64,000 nt of DNA from Nocardioides mesophilus (GTDB lineage Bacteria > Actinomycetota > Actinomycetes > Propionibacteriales > Nocardioidaceae): the NCBI RefSeq assembly GCF_014395785.1, contig NZ_CP060713.1:2136501-2200500 (forward strand). Direction: 5' to 3'. This document shows, piece by piece, positions 17,261 through 25,515 of this stretch. Position 1 is the first letter of the stretch; every line of letters begins with the position of its first letter. The notes below the pieces were generated by a model. It was not told the origin of the DNA. It worked only from the letters and a program-made list of their open reading frames with translations, and ran no database searches. Made by a program: the position numbers and the translations under genes.

Positions 17261-17965
17261 GTGCCCGAGACGCGCCCCGACACGAGCCTGGTACGGCGGG
17301 CCCGGAAGATCAACCGGATCCTCGCCGAGACCTACCCCGACGCCCGCTGCGAGCTCGACTTCGAGAGCCCCTTCCAGCTGCTGGTCGCCACGGTGCTCTC
17401 CGCGCAGACCACCGACAAGCGGGTCAACTCCGTGACCCCCGCGTTGTTCGCCGCCTACCCGGACCCGGCCGCGATGGCCGCCGCGGACCGCGAGCACCTG
17501 GAGAAGCTGGTCCAGCCGACCGGGTTCTTCCGCGCCAAGACCGAGTCGGTGCTCAAGCTGTCCCAGGCGCTGGTGGAGCGGTACGACGGGCAGGTGCCGG
17601 CGCGGCTGGAGGAGCTGGTCACCCTCCCCGGTGTCGGCCGCAAGACCGCGAACGTGGTGCTCGGTGACGCGTTCGGGGTGCCCGGGATCACCGTGGACAC
17701 CCACTTCGGCCGGCTGGCTCGCCGCTTCGGGTTCACCGAGGAGACCGACCCGGTCAAGGCCGAGCACGAGGTGGGCGCGCTGTTCCCGCGCAAGGACTGG
17801 GTGAAGCTGTCGCACCACCTGATCTGGCACGGTCGCCGCATCTGCCATGCCCGCAACCCCGCCTGCGGCGCCTGCCCGGTGGCGCGGCTGTGCCCGGCGT
17901 ACGGCGAGGGGCCGACCGATCCGGTGAAGGCCGCCGCCCTGGTCCGCACCGAGGGCCGCGCATGA
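17261..17965 (+). CDS. nth: endonuclease III (DNA glycosylase/AP lyase)
   Basis: This 234-residue enzyme removes oxidised pyrimidines and nicks the abasic site. The helix-hairpin-helix LPGVGRKTA carries the Schiff-base lysine K128, and VDTHFGR carries the catalytic D146. The [4Fe-4S] ligands C195, C202, C205 and C211 follow the C-X6-C-X2-C-X5-C pattern. The start is GTG 17261. Its stop overlaps the start of the downstream thioredoxin-like lipoprotein (ATGA at 17962-17965), as for Rv3674c and Rv3673c. Confidence 0.95.
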   Translation: MPETRPDTSLVRRARKINRILAETYPDARCELDFESPFQLLVATVLSAQTTDKRVNSVTPALFAAYPDPAAMAAADREHLEKLVQPTGFFRAKTESVLKLSQALVERYDGQVPARLEELVTLPGVGRKTANVVLGDAFGVPGITVDTHFGRLARRFGFTEETDPVKAEHEVGALFPRKDWVKLSHHLIWHGRRICHARNPACGACPVARLCPAYGEGPTDPVKAAALVRTEGRA

Positions 17966-18621
17966 CCGCGTCGCTGCGCCTCGCGGCCGCGGTCGCCGCC
18001 GCGGTGCTGGCAGCCGGCTGCGCGGCGGCCGGCACCGGGACCGGGACAGGTGCCGGCTCCGGCAGCGAGCAGGTGGAGGTGCCGCACAGCAACGTCGACG
18101 TCGACACCGCGGCGCTGCGCAAGCAGAAGGCAGCGGCCGGCATCGAGGACTGTCCCGCGATCACCCACACCACCGGCGCCATGCGGGCCGCCGGCTCCGG
18201 CGAGTCACTGCCGCAGATCACGCTGCCCTGCCTGGGCGGTGGCCCCGCGGTGGCCCTGGACCGGCTGCGCGGCCCGCTGGTGATCAACCTGTTCGCGCAG
18301 TGGTGCGGCCCGTGCCGCCAGGAGCTGCCCTACTACGAGCAGCTGCACCGGCGCGCCGGGGACCGGCTGGACGTGCTCGGCATCGACTACCTCGACACCC
18401 AGCCCGGCGGCGCGCTCGAGCTGGCCAAGGACAGCGGCGTCACCTACCCGCTGCTCGCGGACCCGGAGGGGCTGCTGCGCACGGAGCTGCGGGTCCGCGG
18501 CCTGCCGGGCATCGTCTTCGTCGACGCGGACGGCCGGGTCACCGAGACGACCTTCGCGGTGGTGCGCAGCTACGACGAGCTCGCCGGCCTGGTCGAGGAG
18601 CACCTCGACGTCACGCTCTGA
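17962..18621 (+). CDS. TlpA/ResA-like thioredoxin-fold lipoprotein
   Basis: This 219-residue exported protein has a short hydrophobic leader and the lipobox LAAGC, so lipidated Cys20 should tether it outside the membrane. The thioredoxin fold contains WCGPC (114-118) and later GLPGIVFVD with the cis-proline. Extra cysteines at about 64 and 90 precede the active site. ResA/TlpA proteins are thiol-disulfide oxidoreductases for cytochrome c maturation or envelope proteins. ATG 17962 is chosen because it alone gives a signal peptide. Confidence 0.87.
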   Translation: MTASLRLAAAVAAAVLAAGCAAAGTGTGTGAGSGSEQVEVPHSNVDVDTAALRKQKAAAGIEDCPAITHTTGAMRAAGSGESLPQITLPCLGGGPAVALDRLRGPLVINLFAQWCGPCRQELPYYEQLHRRAGDRLDVLGIDYLDTQPGGALELAKDSGVTYPLLADPEGLLRTELRVRGLPGIVFVDADGRVTETTFAVVRSYDELAGLVEEHLDVTL

Positions 18622-18643
18622 CCGCCTGGGTACCCTCGACCCC

Positions 18644-19354
18644 GTGCCTTCCCCACACCCCGCGCTGCCCGACTGGCTCGAGCCGGTCCGCTCCGGCGCG
18701 CTGTCGATGGCCGCGGAGGACCTGTCCAGCTTCGTCCCGCCCGAGGACGCCGTTACCCGCGAGGGCGCGGTGCTGCTGCTCTTCGGCGAGGGACCGGCCG
18801 GCCCCGACGTGCTGCTCACCGAGCGGGCCCACGACATGCGCTCGCACCCGGGCCAGGTCTCGTTCCCGGGCGGCTCGGTGGACCCGGGCGACACCGGCCC
18901 CCAGGCCGCCGCGCTCCGCGAGGCCGAGGAGGAGACCGGCCTGGACCCCGCGGGTGTGGAGGTCTTCGCCTGCCTGCCGCAGCTGTGGTTGCCGCCGAGC
19001 AACTTCGCGGTCACTCCGGTGCTCGGCTGGTGGCGCGAGGAGAGCGAGGTCTCGGTGGTGGACCCGCGCGAGGTGCACGCGGTCTACCGGGTGGCGGTGG
19101 CCGAGCTGCTCGACCCGCAGCACCGGATCTCGGTGGTGCACCCGTCGGGCTGGCGCGGCCCCGGCTTCCTCATCGGCGACGACAAGGACCTGATCCTGTG
19201 GGGCTTCACCGCGGGGATCATCTCCCGGATCTTCGACTACATCGGGTGGGCCCGGCCCTGGGACGACCGGGTCGAGCGGGAGCTGCCGGCGCACATGCTG
19301 GCGGGTCGCCGCGACGCGTCGTCCTCCTCGAGCACCGACCCGCGCGGGCAGTGA
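18644..19354 (+). CDS. NUDIX hydrolase, CoA pyrophosphatase type
   Basis: This 236-residue protein has a complete Nudix box, GGSVDPGDTGPQAAALREAE followed by EETGLD. The preceding RAHDMRSHPGQVSFPGG is the signature of the CoA-pyrophosphatase (NudL/YeaB) group, which cleaves CoA to phosphopantetheine and 3',5'-ADP. The start is GTG 18644. It is syntenic with Rv3672c between the thioredoxin-like gene and marP and lies in the same transcription unit (gaps of 22 and 10 nt). Confidence 0.87.
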   Translation: MPSPHPALPDWLEPVRSGALSMAAEDLSSFVPPEDAVTREGAVLLLFGEGPAGPDVLLTERAHDMRSHPGQVSFPGGSVDPGDTGPQAAALREAEEETGLDPAGVEVFACLPQLWLPPSNFAVTPVLGWWREESEVSVVDPREVHAVYRVAVAELLDPQHRISVVHPSGWRGPGFLIGDDKDLILWGFTAGIISRIFDYIGWARPWDDRVERELPAHMLAGRRDASSSSSTDPRGQ

Positions 19355-19364
19355 GGGCGGGGTC

Positions 19365-20537
19365 GTGAACTTCCTCGACTGGTTCCTGGTCGTCCTGGTG
19401 CTCGCCTACGCCGTCTCCGGCTACTGGCAAGGCTTCATCGCCGGCGTGTTCGCCACCCTGGGCCTGCTGCTCGGCGGGCTGGTCGGCATCTGGGTGGCGC
19501 CCCGGCTCCTCGGCGACATCGACCCCGCGCTGTGGGTCTCGCTGGCGGCGCTGTTCGTGGTGCTGATCTGCGCGTCGTTCGGCCAGGCGGTCCTGCAGTA
19601 CGCCGGCGTCCGGGTCCGCGCCCGGATCACCTGGCAGCCGGCCCGGGCCCTGGACGCCGTCGGCGGCGCGGCCCTGAGCGCGGTCGCGGTGCTGGTGGTC
19701 TCCTGGGCGCTCGGGGTCGCCGTCAGCGGCGCCAGCCTGCCCTGGGTGAGCAACCAGGTCCGCGAGTCCGAGGTGCTCGGCCGCGTCGACGAGCTGATGC
19801 CCGCGCGGGCGGTCACCGCGCTGGACTCCTTCAACGACGTGGTCGGGTCGAGCTTCTTCCCGCGCTACCTCGAGCCGTTCGCCCGCGAGCGGATCATCGA
19901 GGTCGGCCCCCCGCCGGGCCGGATCGGCACCGACCCGGACGTGGTGGCCGCCGCGGCCAGCGTGCTGAAGATCCGCGGGGAGAACTCCTGCAACCGCGGC
20001 GTGGAGGGCACCGGCTTCCTCTTCGCCCCGAACAGGGTGATGACCAACGCCCACGTCGTGGCCGGTGTCGACGACCCCGCGATCATCCTCGAGGACCGTG
20101 AGGTGCCCGCCACCGTCGTCTACTACAACGAGGACCTCGACGTGGCGGTGCTCGCCGTCGACGGCCTGGACCGGCCGTTCCTGCGCTTCGACGGCGGCGG
20201 CCGGGAGAGCCAGCCGGCCGCGGTGCTGGGCTACCCCCAGGACGGCCCCTATAACGTGCAGGCCGCCCGGATCCGCGGCGAGCAGCGGCTGCGCAGCCCC
20301 GACATCTACGGCGACGGCTCGGTGGTCCGCGAGGTCTTCTCCATCCGGTCGCTGGTGCGGCCGGGCAACTCCGGGGGCCCGCTGGTCTCCGGGGACGGCC
20401 GGGTGCTCGGGGTGATCTTCGCGGCCTCGGTCAGCGACGGGGACACCGGCTACGCGCTGACCACCGACCAGGTGAAGGAGTCCGCGGCGCAGGGACTCAC
20501 CTCCGACCGGGAGGTCGACACCGGCCGCTGCGCCTGA
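19365..20537 (+). CDS. marP: membrane-anchored periplasmic serine protease MarP (CvpA-like N-terminus)
   Basis: The 390-residue protein has four hydrophobic segments in residues 5-125 (the CvpA/colicin V production-like domain). A trypsin-like domain outside the membrane carries H230 (TNAHVVAG), D259 (EDLDVAVL) and S336 (RPGNSGGPL). C209 and the penultimate C389 match the disulfide that clamps M. tuberculosis MarP into its active form. MarP is needed for survival at acid pH and processes the peptidoglycan hydrolase RipA (family knowledge). The start is GTG 19365. Confidence 0.93.
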   Translation: MNFLDWFLVVLVLAYAVSGYWQGFIAGVFATLGLLLGGLVGIWVAPRLLGDIDPALWVSLAALFVVLICASFGQAVLQYAGVRVRARITWQPARALDAVGGAALSAVAVLVVSWALGVAVSGASLPWVSNQVRESEVLGRVDELMPARAVTALDSFNDVVGSSFFPRYLEPFARERIIEVGPPPGRIGTDPDVVAAAASVLKIRGENSCNRGVEGTGFLFAPNRVMTNAHVVAGVDDPAIILEDREVPATVVYYNEDLDVAVLAVDGLDRPFLRFDGGGRESQPAAVLGYPQDGPYNVQAARIRGEQRLRSPDIYGDGSVVREVFSIRSLVRPGNSGGPLVSGDGRVLGVIFAASVSDGDTGYALTTDQVKESAAQGLTSDREVDTGRCA

Positions 20538-20539
20538 GG

Positions 20540-21493
20540 TCAGCGGCCGCGCAGGTCCGGCAGGCCGGCCAGCCAGTCGAGCAGAGCCGCGGTGAGCGCC
20601 TCGGGGTCCTCCTCGGGCGCGAAGTGGCCGACCCCGGGCAGCGTCCGCTCGGTCATCGGCCCGGCGACGTAGCGCTGCGAGCGCCGCATCGCCTCCCGGG
20701 GCACGGCCGGGTCGAGCTCGCCGCTGAGGGCCAGCACCGGCTGCCGGACCGGCTCGGCCAGCCTCCGGGCGAACGCCCGCCCGTCGTTGCGCAGCCGGGA
20801 GCGCACCAGCCAGCGGTGGTACTCCAGCGCGCAGTGCGAGGCGGGCCACAGGCTGATCGCGGACTGGTACGTCGTCACCGCCTCCGCGTCGGGGAAGCCC
20901 GACCCCGGCGCGGCCCAGCTGGTCAGGTGGGCCGCCACCCGCCCGCCGTGGGGGTCGGCCAGCTGCCGCTCCGGGAGGAACGGCAGCTGCATCGTCAGCA
21001 CGTGTCGCAGCGCCTCGCCGTGCAGCCCGCGGCGGAACGCGTGCTGCACCACGGTGGGGTGCGGGGCGGAGACGACGGCGAGCGCCGAGACCTCCCGGGG
21101 GTGCAGGACCGCCGCCGCCCAGGCGACGTACCCGCCCCAGCCCTGGCCGACCAGCACCGCCTGCCGCCGGCCGAGCGCCTTGACCACCCCGACCACGTCG
21201 CCGGCCAGGGTGAAGGGGTCGTAGCCGTCGCGGGTCTTGTCCGAGCCGCCGTAGCCCCGCAGGTCCATCGCGACGGCGTGGTAGCCGGCGCCGGCGAGGG
21301 CGGGCAGCTGGTGCCGCCAGCTCCACCAGAACTGGGGGAAGCCGTGCAGCAGCAGCACCAGCGGGGCGTCCGCGGCGACCTGGCCCGGTTCGGACTCGGC
21401 CACGTGGAAGCGGGCGCCGTTGGCGGCGACGTGGCGGTGCGTCCACGGCCCCGGCAGCTCCACGACTCGGGTCAGGTCACCCGGTCGCGCCAT
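20540..21493 (-). CDS. epoxide hydrolase-like alpha/beta hydrolase with altered nucleophile elbow
   Basis: The 317-residue protein has the epoxide-hydrolase oxyanion sequence HGFPQFWWSWR (50-60), MDLRGYGGSDK, a C-terminal acid in SGELDP and the histidine in GVGHFAPEEDPE. The elbow usually reads GHDWGG but is GQGWGG here (116-121), so the nucleophilic aspartate position is Gly118. It may therefore not be an epoxide hydrolase in the usual sense, or may be inactive. It occupies the ephE (Rv3670) position and converges on marP with two bases between stops. Confidence 0.8.
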   Translation of the reverse strand: MARPGDLTRVVELPGPWTHRHVAANGARFHVAESEPGQVAADAPLVLLLHGFPQFWWSWRHQLPALAGAGYHAVAMDLRGYGGSDKTRDGYDPFTLAGDVVGVVKALGRRQAVLVGQGWGGYVAWAAAVLHPREVSALAVVSAPHPTVVQHAFRRGLHGEALRHVLTMQLPFLPERQLADPHGGRVAAHLTSWAAPGSGFPDAEAVTTYQSAISLWPASHCALEYHRWLVRSRLRNDGRAFARRLAEPVRQPVLALSGELDPAVPREAMRRSQRYVAGPMTERTLPGVGHFAPEEDPEALTAALLDWLAGLPDLRGR

Positions 21494-21508
21494 GACAGGG
21501 CAGCAGGG

Positions 21509-21931
21509 TCAGGAGCGCTTGAGAAGGCCCTTGGCCTCCTGCGCCTGGTGGATGGCCCGCTCGGGGGCCCGGACCTTCTTGACCTTCTTGACGCCGACGA
21601 AGGCGAGCAGGGCGGCGATCAGGACGTAGACCGCGAAGACGATGAGGAAGCACCACGCGGGGTGCAGGCCGGTCATCGTGAGGAAGTAGGCGAACGCCAC
21701 CGAGAGCATGACCACGGCGAGGATGACGAGGAACGCGGCGCCCGCGAAGAGCCCGGCGCCGGTGCCGCCGTTCTTGAAGCTGACCTTGAGCTCGGACTTC
21801 GCCAGCGCGATCTCGTTGTGGATCAGGCTGGACAGGTCACGCGTCGCGTCGGCGACCAGACGCCCGATCGTGGGGTCGTCCGGGGACGGCACGTCACCGT
21901 GGGCGGGGTCTGCGGGTGCGATGTGCGACAT
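21509..21931 (-). CDS. holin-like membrane protein (DUF1469/Phage_holin_3_6)
   Basis: This 140-residue protein has an amphipathic N-terminal helix, DLSSLIHNEIALAKSELKVS, which is typical of DUF1469. Two transmembrane helices follow at about 58-85 and 92-118, then a short basic tail ending LLKRS. It is syntenic with Rv3669. It is not part of a prophage, and the holin label reflects the family name only. It is upstream of the EphE-like gene on the same strand, 15 nt away. Confidence 0.83.
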   Translation of the reverse strand: MSHIAPADPAHGDVPSPDDPTIGRLVADATRDLSSLIHNEIALAKSELKVSFKNGGTGAGLFAGAAFLVILAVVMLSVAFAYFLTMTGLHPAWCFLIVFAVYVLIAALLAFVGVKKVKKVRAPERAIHQAQEAKGLLKRS

Positions 21932-22018
21932 GGGCTCTCCCTTCGGGGACGACCCTACCGGGCCGCGCCTGTCCCATGCGTGCCCGGTCCGGGGCGTGCC
22001 GACACATCGGCCGGGTGG

Positions 22019-23206
22019 TCAGGGGGCCCGGTGCACGCTGTTGCGGCGGCGCAGCAGCAGGGCGGCGAAGATCGCGGAGACCACGGAGCCGAGCAGCACC
22101 GCGGTCTTCGCGGCCTCCCCCTCGTCGCCGGCGTACGAGAGCTCGGCGACGAGCAGCGCCACCGTGAAGCCGACCCCGGCGAGGATCGCGAGCCCCACCA
22201 TGTCGCGCCAGGAGATGTCCGCGTTGAGCTCGGCACGGGTCAGCCGGGTCACCAGCCACGCGCCGCCGAGCACCCCCACCGGCTTGCCGATCATCAGCCC
22301 GGCGAGCACACCGAGCACCACGGGGTCGGTGAACAGCGCCGTGCCCCCGGAGATCACGACGCCGGCCGACATCAGCGCGAAGAACGGCACCGCCACGCCC
22401 GCGGAGAACGGGGTCAGCAGGTGCTCGAGGCGCTCGGCGGGGGAGGCCTCCTCACCCTTGTCGAGGCGGACCCGGGTGAGCAGCCCCATCGCGACGCCGG
22501 CGATGGTCGCGTGGATGCCGCTCTCGTGCACGCACCACCAGATCCCGATCGCCAGCGGGACGTACCAGAGCCAGGACTCGCCCCGGATGTGCTGCAGGAA
22601 CGCGAAGACCCCGAGCAGCGCGACCGCGGCCAGCAGCGGGGTCAGGTGCAGCTCGGAGGTGTAGAACGCGGCGATGATCACGATGACCACCAGGTCGTCG
22701 ACGATCGCCAGGGTGAGCAGGAAGGCACGCAGCTGGCCGGGCAGCGACGAGCCGACCACCGCGAGCACGGCGAGGGCGAAGGCGATGTCGGTGGCGGCGG
22801 GGATGGCCCAGCCCCGCAGGTCCCCACCGCCGCCGAGGTTGATCGCGGTGTAGATCAGCGCCGGGGTGGCGACGCCGGCGAGCGCGGCCACGATCGGCAC
22901 CAGCGCGTCGGCCGGCCGGCGCAACGAGCCGACGACGAGCTCCCGCTTGAGCTCGAGGCCGGCGATGTAGAAGAACACGGCCAGGGCGCCGTCGGCGGCC
23001 CAGTGCTCGACGTCGAGCGGCCCGATGCGGAAGTGCCGGACGTCCTGGTAGAAGTCCGCCCACGGCGAGTTCGCCCAGACGACGGCGATCGCGGCCGCGA
23101 CCAGCACCACCGAGCCGCCGACGGTCTCCTTGCGGAGCATCTCGCCGACGAAGGTGGTCTCGCCGGGGGTCTGCGTGGGGAAGATGAGGCGGCGGGAGGT
23201 GTTCAT
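22019..23206 (-). CDS. nhaA: Na+/H+ antiporter NhaA
   Basis: This 395-residue membrane protein has about twelve hydrophobic helices. The adjacent aspartates of the ion site lie in LAIVDDLVVIVIIAAFY, and the N-terminal ETVGGSVVLVAAAIAVVWAN is typical of NhaA. NhaA expels Na+ in exchange for H+ under salt and alkaline stress. ATG 23206 follows GGAAGG and is preferred to the longer open frame. It stands alone between the holin-like gene and acs. Confidence 0.93.
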   Translation of the reverse strand: MNTSRRLIFPTQTPGETTFVGEMLRKETVGGSVVLVAAAIAVVWANSPWADFYQDVRHFRIGPLDVEHWAADGALAVFFYIAGLELKRELVVGSLRRPADALVPIVAALAGVATPALIYTAINLGGGGDLRGWAIPAATDIAFALAVLAVVGSSLPGQLRAFLLTLAIVDDLVVIVIIAAFYTSELHLTPLLAAVALLGVFAFLQHIRGESWLWYVPLAIGIWWCVHESGIHATIAGVAMGLLTRVRLDKGEEASPAERLEHLLTPFSAGVAVPFFALMSAGVVISGGTALFTDPVVLGVLAGLMIGKPVGVLGGAWLVTRLTRAELNADISWRDMVGLAILAGVGFTVALLVAELSYAGDEGEAAKTAVLLGSVVSAIFAALLLRRRNSVHRAP

Positions 23207-23333
23207 CGAGGGGCCTTCCGGATCCGGGGTCGCTGCAGTCCACGCCGACCAGACTTCCCGGCACACCTCTGCCCGGCGCGCGGAGCGCGGGCGGCCCCAG
23301 CCTATCGGTGCTCGCCGTCCCCCGGGACGACGA

Positions 23334-23363
23334 ACCGCGCCCGTCCCGGAGGACGGACGCGGT
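23334..23363 (-). terminator. terminator hairpin after acs
   Basis: ACCGCG (23334-23339) and CCGTCC (23341-23346) pair with GGACGG (23351-23356) and CGCGGT (23358-23363). There is one internal C/A mismatch and a 4-nt loop. It starts 18 nt after the acs stop. It is a strong GC hairpin without a U-run. The remaining 23207-23333 is the upstream region of nhaA. Confidence 0.7.
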
Positions 23364-23380
23364 CCGATGCGGTCGGGCTG

Positions 23381-25372
23381 CTACTCCTCCGTGGGCTTGC
23401 CGCCCTGCAGGTTCGAGGAGATCAGGTCCATCACCGTGGAGTCGGCCAGCGTGGTGACGTCACCGACCTGCCGGTCCTCGGCGACGTCCTTGAGCAGCCG
23501 GCGCATGATCTTGCCGGAGCGGGTCTTCGGCAGCTCGGGAACGATCATGATCTGGCGCGGCTTGGCGATCGCGCCGATCTCCTTGGCGACGTGGGTGCGC
23601 AGCTCGGCGACGATGTCGGCGTTGTCGCCACCGTCGCCGACGACCTCGTCGCGCAGGATCACGAACGCGCACACCGCCTGGCCGGTCATCTCGTCGGCGG
23701 CCCCGACCACCGCGGCCTCGGCCACCTTGGGGTGCGAGACCAGCGCCGACTCGATCTCGGTGGTGGAGAGCCGGTGGCCGGAGACGTTCATGACGTCGTC
23801 GACGCGGCCGAGCAGCCAGATGTCGCCGTCGTCGTCCTTTTTGGCCCCGTCGCCGGCGAAGTAGTAGCCCTGGCTGCGGAACCGGGACCAGTAGGTGTCC
23901 TTGAACCGCTCGTCGTCGCCCCACAGCGTGCGCAGCATCGAGGGCCAGGGCTCGGTCAGCACCAGGAAGCCGCCGGAGCCGTTCGGGACCGGCTTCCCCT
24001 CGTCGTCGACCACGTCGGCGGCGACGCCGGGGATCGCCTTCATCGCCGAGCCCGGCTTGCCGTGGGTCACGCCGGGCAGCGGGCTGATCATGATCGCGCC
24101 GGTCTCGGTCTGCCACCAGGTGTCCACCACCGGGGTCTGTCCGGCGCCGATCGTCTCGCGGTACCAGATGTAGGCCTCGGGGTTGATCGGCTCGCCGACC
24201 GAGCCGAGCAGCCGCAGGCTGGAGAGGTCGAACTTCGCCGGGATGTCCGAGCCCCACTTCATGAAGGTCCGGATCGCGGTCGGCGCGGTGTAGAAGAGGG
24301 TCACGCCGTACTTCTCGATGATCTCCCACCAGCGGCCCTTGTGCGGGCTGTCCGGGGTGCCTTCGTACATCACCGAGGTGGTGCCGTTGGCCAGCGGGCC
24401 GTAGACCATGTAGCTGTGCCCGGTGACCCAGCCGATGTCGGCGGTGCACCAGTAGACGTCGGTCTCCGGCTTGAGGTCGAAGATCCCCCAGTGGGTGTAG
24501 GCCGAGCCGACCAGGTAGCCGCCGGTGGTGTGCAGGATGCCCTTGGGCTTGCCGGTGGTGCCGGAGGTGTACATGACGTAGAGCGGGTGCTCGGAGTCGA
24601 AGGACTCCGGGGTGTGCTCGGCGGACGCGGAGTCGACGGCGTCGTGCCACCACACGTCGCGGGTGTCGTCCCAGCCGGCGTCGCCGAGGTCCTGGCCGGT
24701 GCGGCGTACCACCAGCACCTTGCGGACCACGTCGCCCGACTTCGCCACGGCCTCGTCGACCGCGGGCTTGAGCGCGGAGGGGGCGCCGCGGCGGTAGCCG
24801 CCGTCGGCGGTCACCACGACGTGCGCCTCGCAGTCCACGATCCGGCTGGCCAGCGCGTCGGCGGAGAAGCCGCCGAAGACGACCGTGTGCGGGGCGCCGA
24901 GACGGGCGCAGGCGAGCATCGTGACCACGGTCTCGGGGATCATCGGCATGTAGATCGCCACCCGGTCCCCGGTGCGCACGCCCAGCTCGGTCAGGGCGTT
25001 GGCGGCCTTGCAGACCTCGTCCTTGAGCTCGGCGTACGTGATCGACCGGGCGTCGTCCTCGGGCTCACCCACCCAGTGGAACGCGACCTTGTCGCCGCGG
25101 CCCGCGTCGACGTGCCGGTCCACGCAGTTGACCGAGGCGTTGAGCTTGCCGCCCACGAACCACTTGGCGAACGGCGGGTCGTCCCAGTCCAGCACCCGGT
25201 CCCACGGCTGGTCCCAGTGGAGGCGTCCGGCCTGCTCGGCCCAGAACGCGACCCGGTCCTCGGCTGCCTTGTCGTACCAGTCGGCGGTGACGTTGGCCTC
25301 CGCGGCCAGCGCCTCGGGCGGTGCGAACCGCCGCTCCTCCCGGCTCAGGTTGGACAGGGTCTCCTCGCTCAC
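23381..25372 (-). CDS. acs: acetyl-CoA synthetase (AMP-forming)
   Basis: This 663-residue ligase activates acetate through acetyl-AMP to acetyl-CoA. Adenylation motifs are YTSGTTGKPKGILHTTGG, WWQTETGAIMISPLPG and the hinge/C-terminal section with KTRSGKIMRRLLK. The lysine of that last motif is the site reversibly acetylated in Acs enzymes. Length is normal for the family. The start is GTG 25372, which follows GAGGAG; the frame runs further upstream without similarity. It lies next to the acetate permease operon, with a strong terminator between them. Confidence 0.96.
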   Translation of the reverse strand: MSEETLSNLSREERRFAPPEALAAEANVTADWYDKAAEDRVAFWAEQAGRLHWDQPWDRVLDWDDPPFAKWFVGGKLNASVNCVDRHVDAGRGDKVAFHWVGEPEDDARSITYAELKDEVCKAANALTELGVRTGDRVAIYMPMIPETVVTMLACARLGAPHTVVFGGFSADALASRIVDCEAHVVVTADGGYRRGAPSALKPAVDEAVAKSGDVVRKVLVVRRTGQDLGDAGWDDTRDVWWHDAVDSASAEHTPESFDSEHPLYVMYTSGTTGKPKGILHTTGGYLVGSAYTHWGIFDLKPETDVYWCTADIGWVTGHSYMVYGPLANGTTSVMYEGTPDSPHKGRWWEIIEKYGVTLFYTAPTAIRTFMKWGSDIPAKFDLSSLRLLGSVGEPINPEAYIWYRETIGAGQTPVVDTWWQTETGAIMISPLPGVTHGKPGSAMKAIPGVAADVVDDEGKPVPNGSGGFLVLTEPWPSMLRTLWGDDERFKDTYWSRFRSQGYYFAGDGAKKDDDGDIWLLGRVDDVMNVSGHRLSTTEIESALVSHPKVAEAAVVGAADEMTGQAVCAFVILRDEVVGDGGDNADIVAELRTHVAKEIGAIAKPRQIMIVPELPKTRSGKIMRRLLKDVAEDRQVGDVTTLADSTVMDLISSNLQGGKPTEE

Positions 25373-25458
25373 GAAACGTCTCCTCACGGTGGGGCTGGCG
25401 TGCTCGGGCTCAGTGCTGCGGTGGTGCGGCCGTCCTGGGTCGCAACCTACCCCTGCGA

Positions 25459-25502
25459 CGGTGCCCGCACGACCCTGCGGGGCAGGGAGCGTGCGGGCAC
25501 CG
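25459..25502 (-). terminator. strong terminator between the acetate permease gene and acs
   Basis: CGGTGCCCGCACG (25459-25471) pairs perfectly with 25490-25502 over 13 bp. The loop contains a second 6-bp stem, CCCTGC with GCAGGG. It begins 14 nt after the permease stop. There is no U-run on the transcribed strand. Confidence 0.8.
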
Positions 25503-25515
25503 GTCGGGGTTACTG

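Noticed and set aside
21509-21931. Holin-like gene as a sign of a prophage
   Set aside because: The family name is misleading; no phage genes adjoin and the gene is syntenic in mycobacteria.
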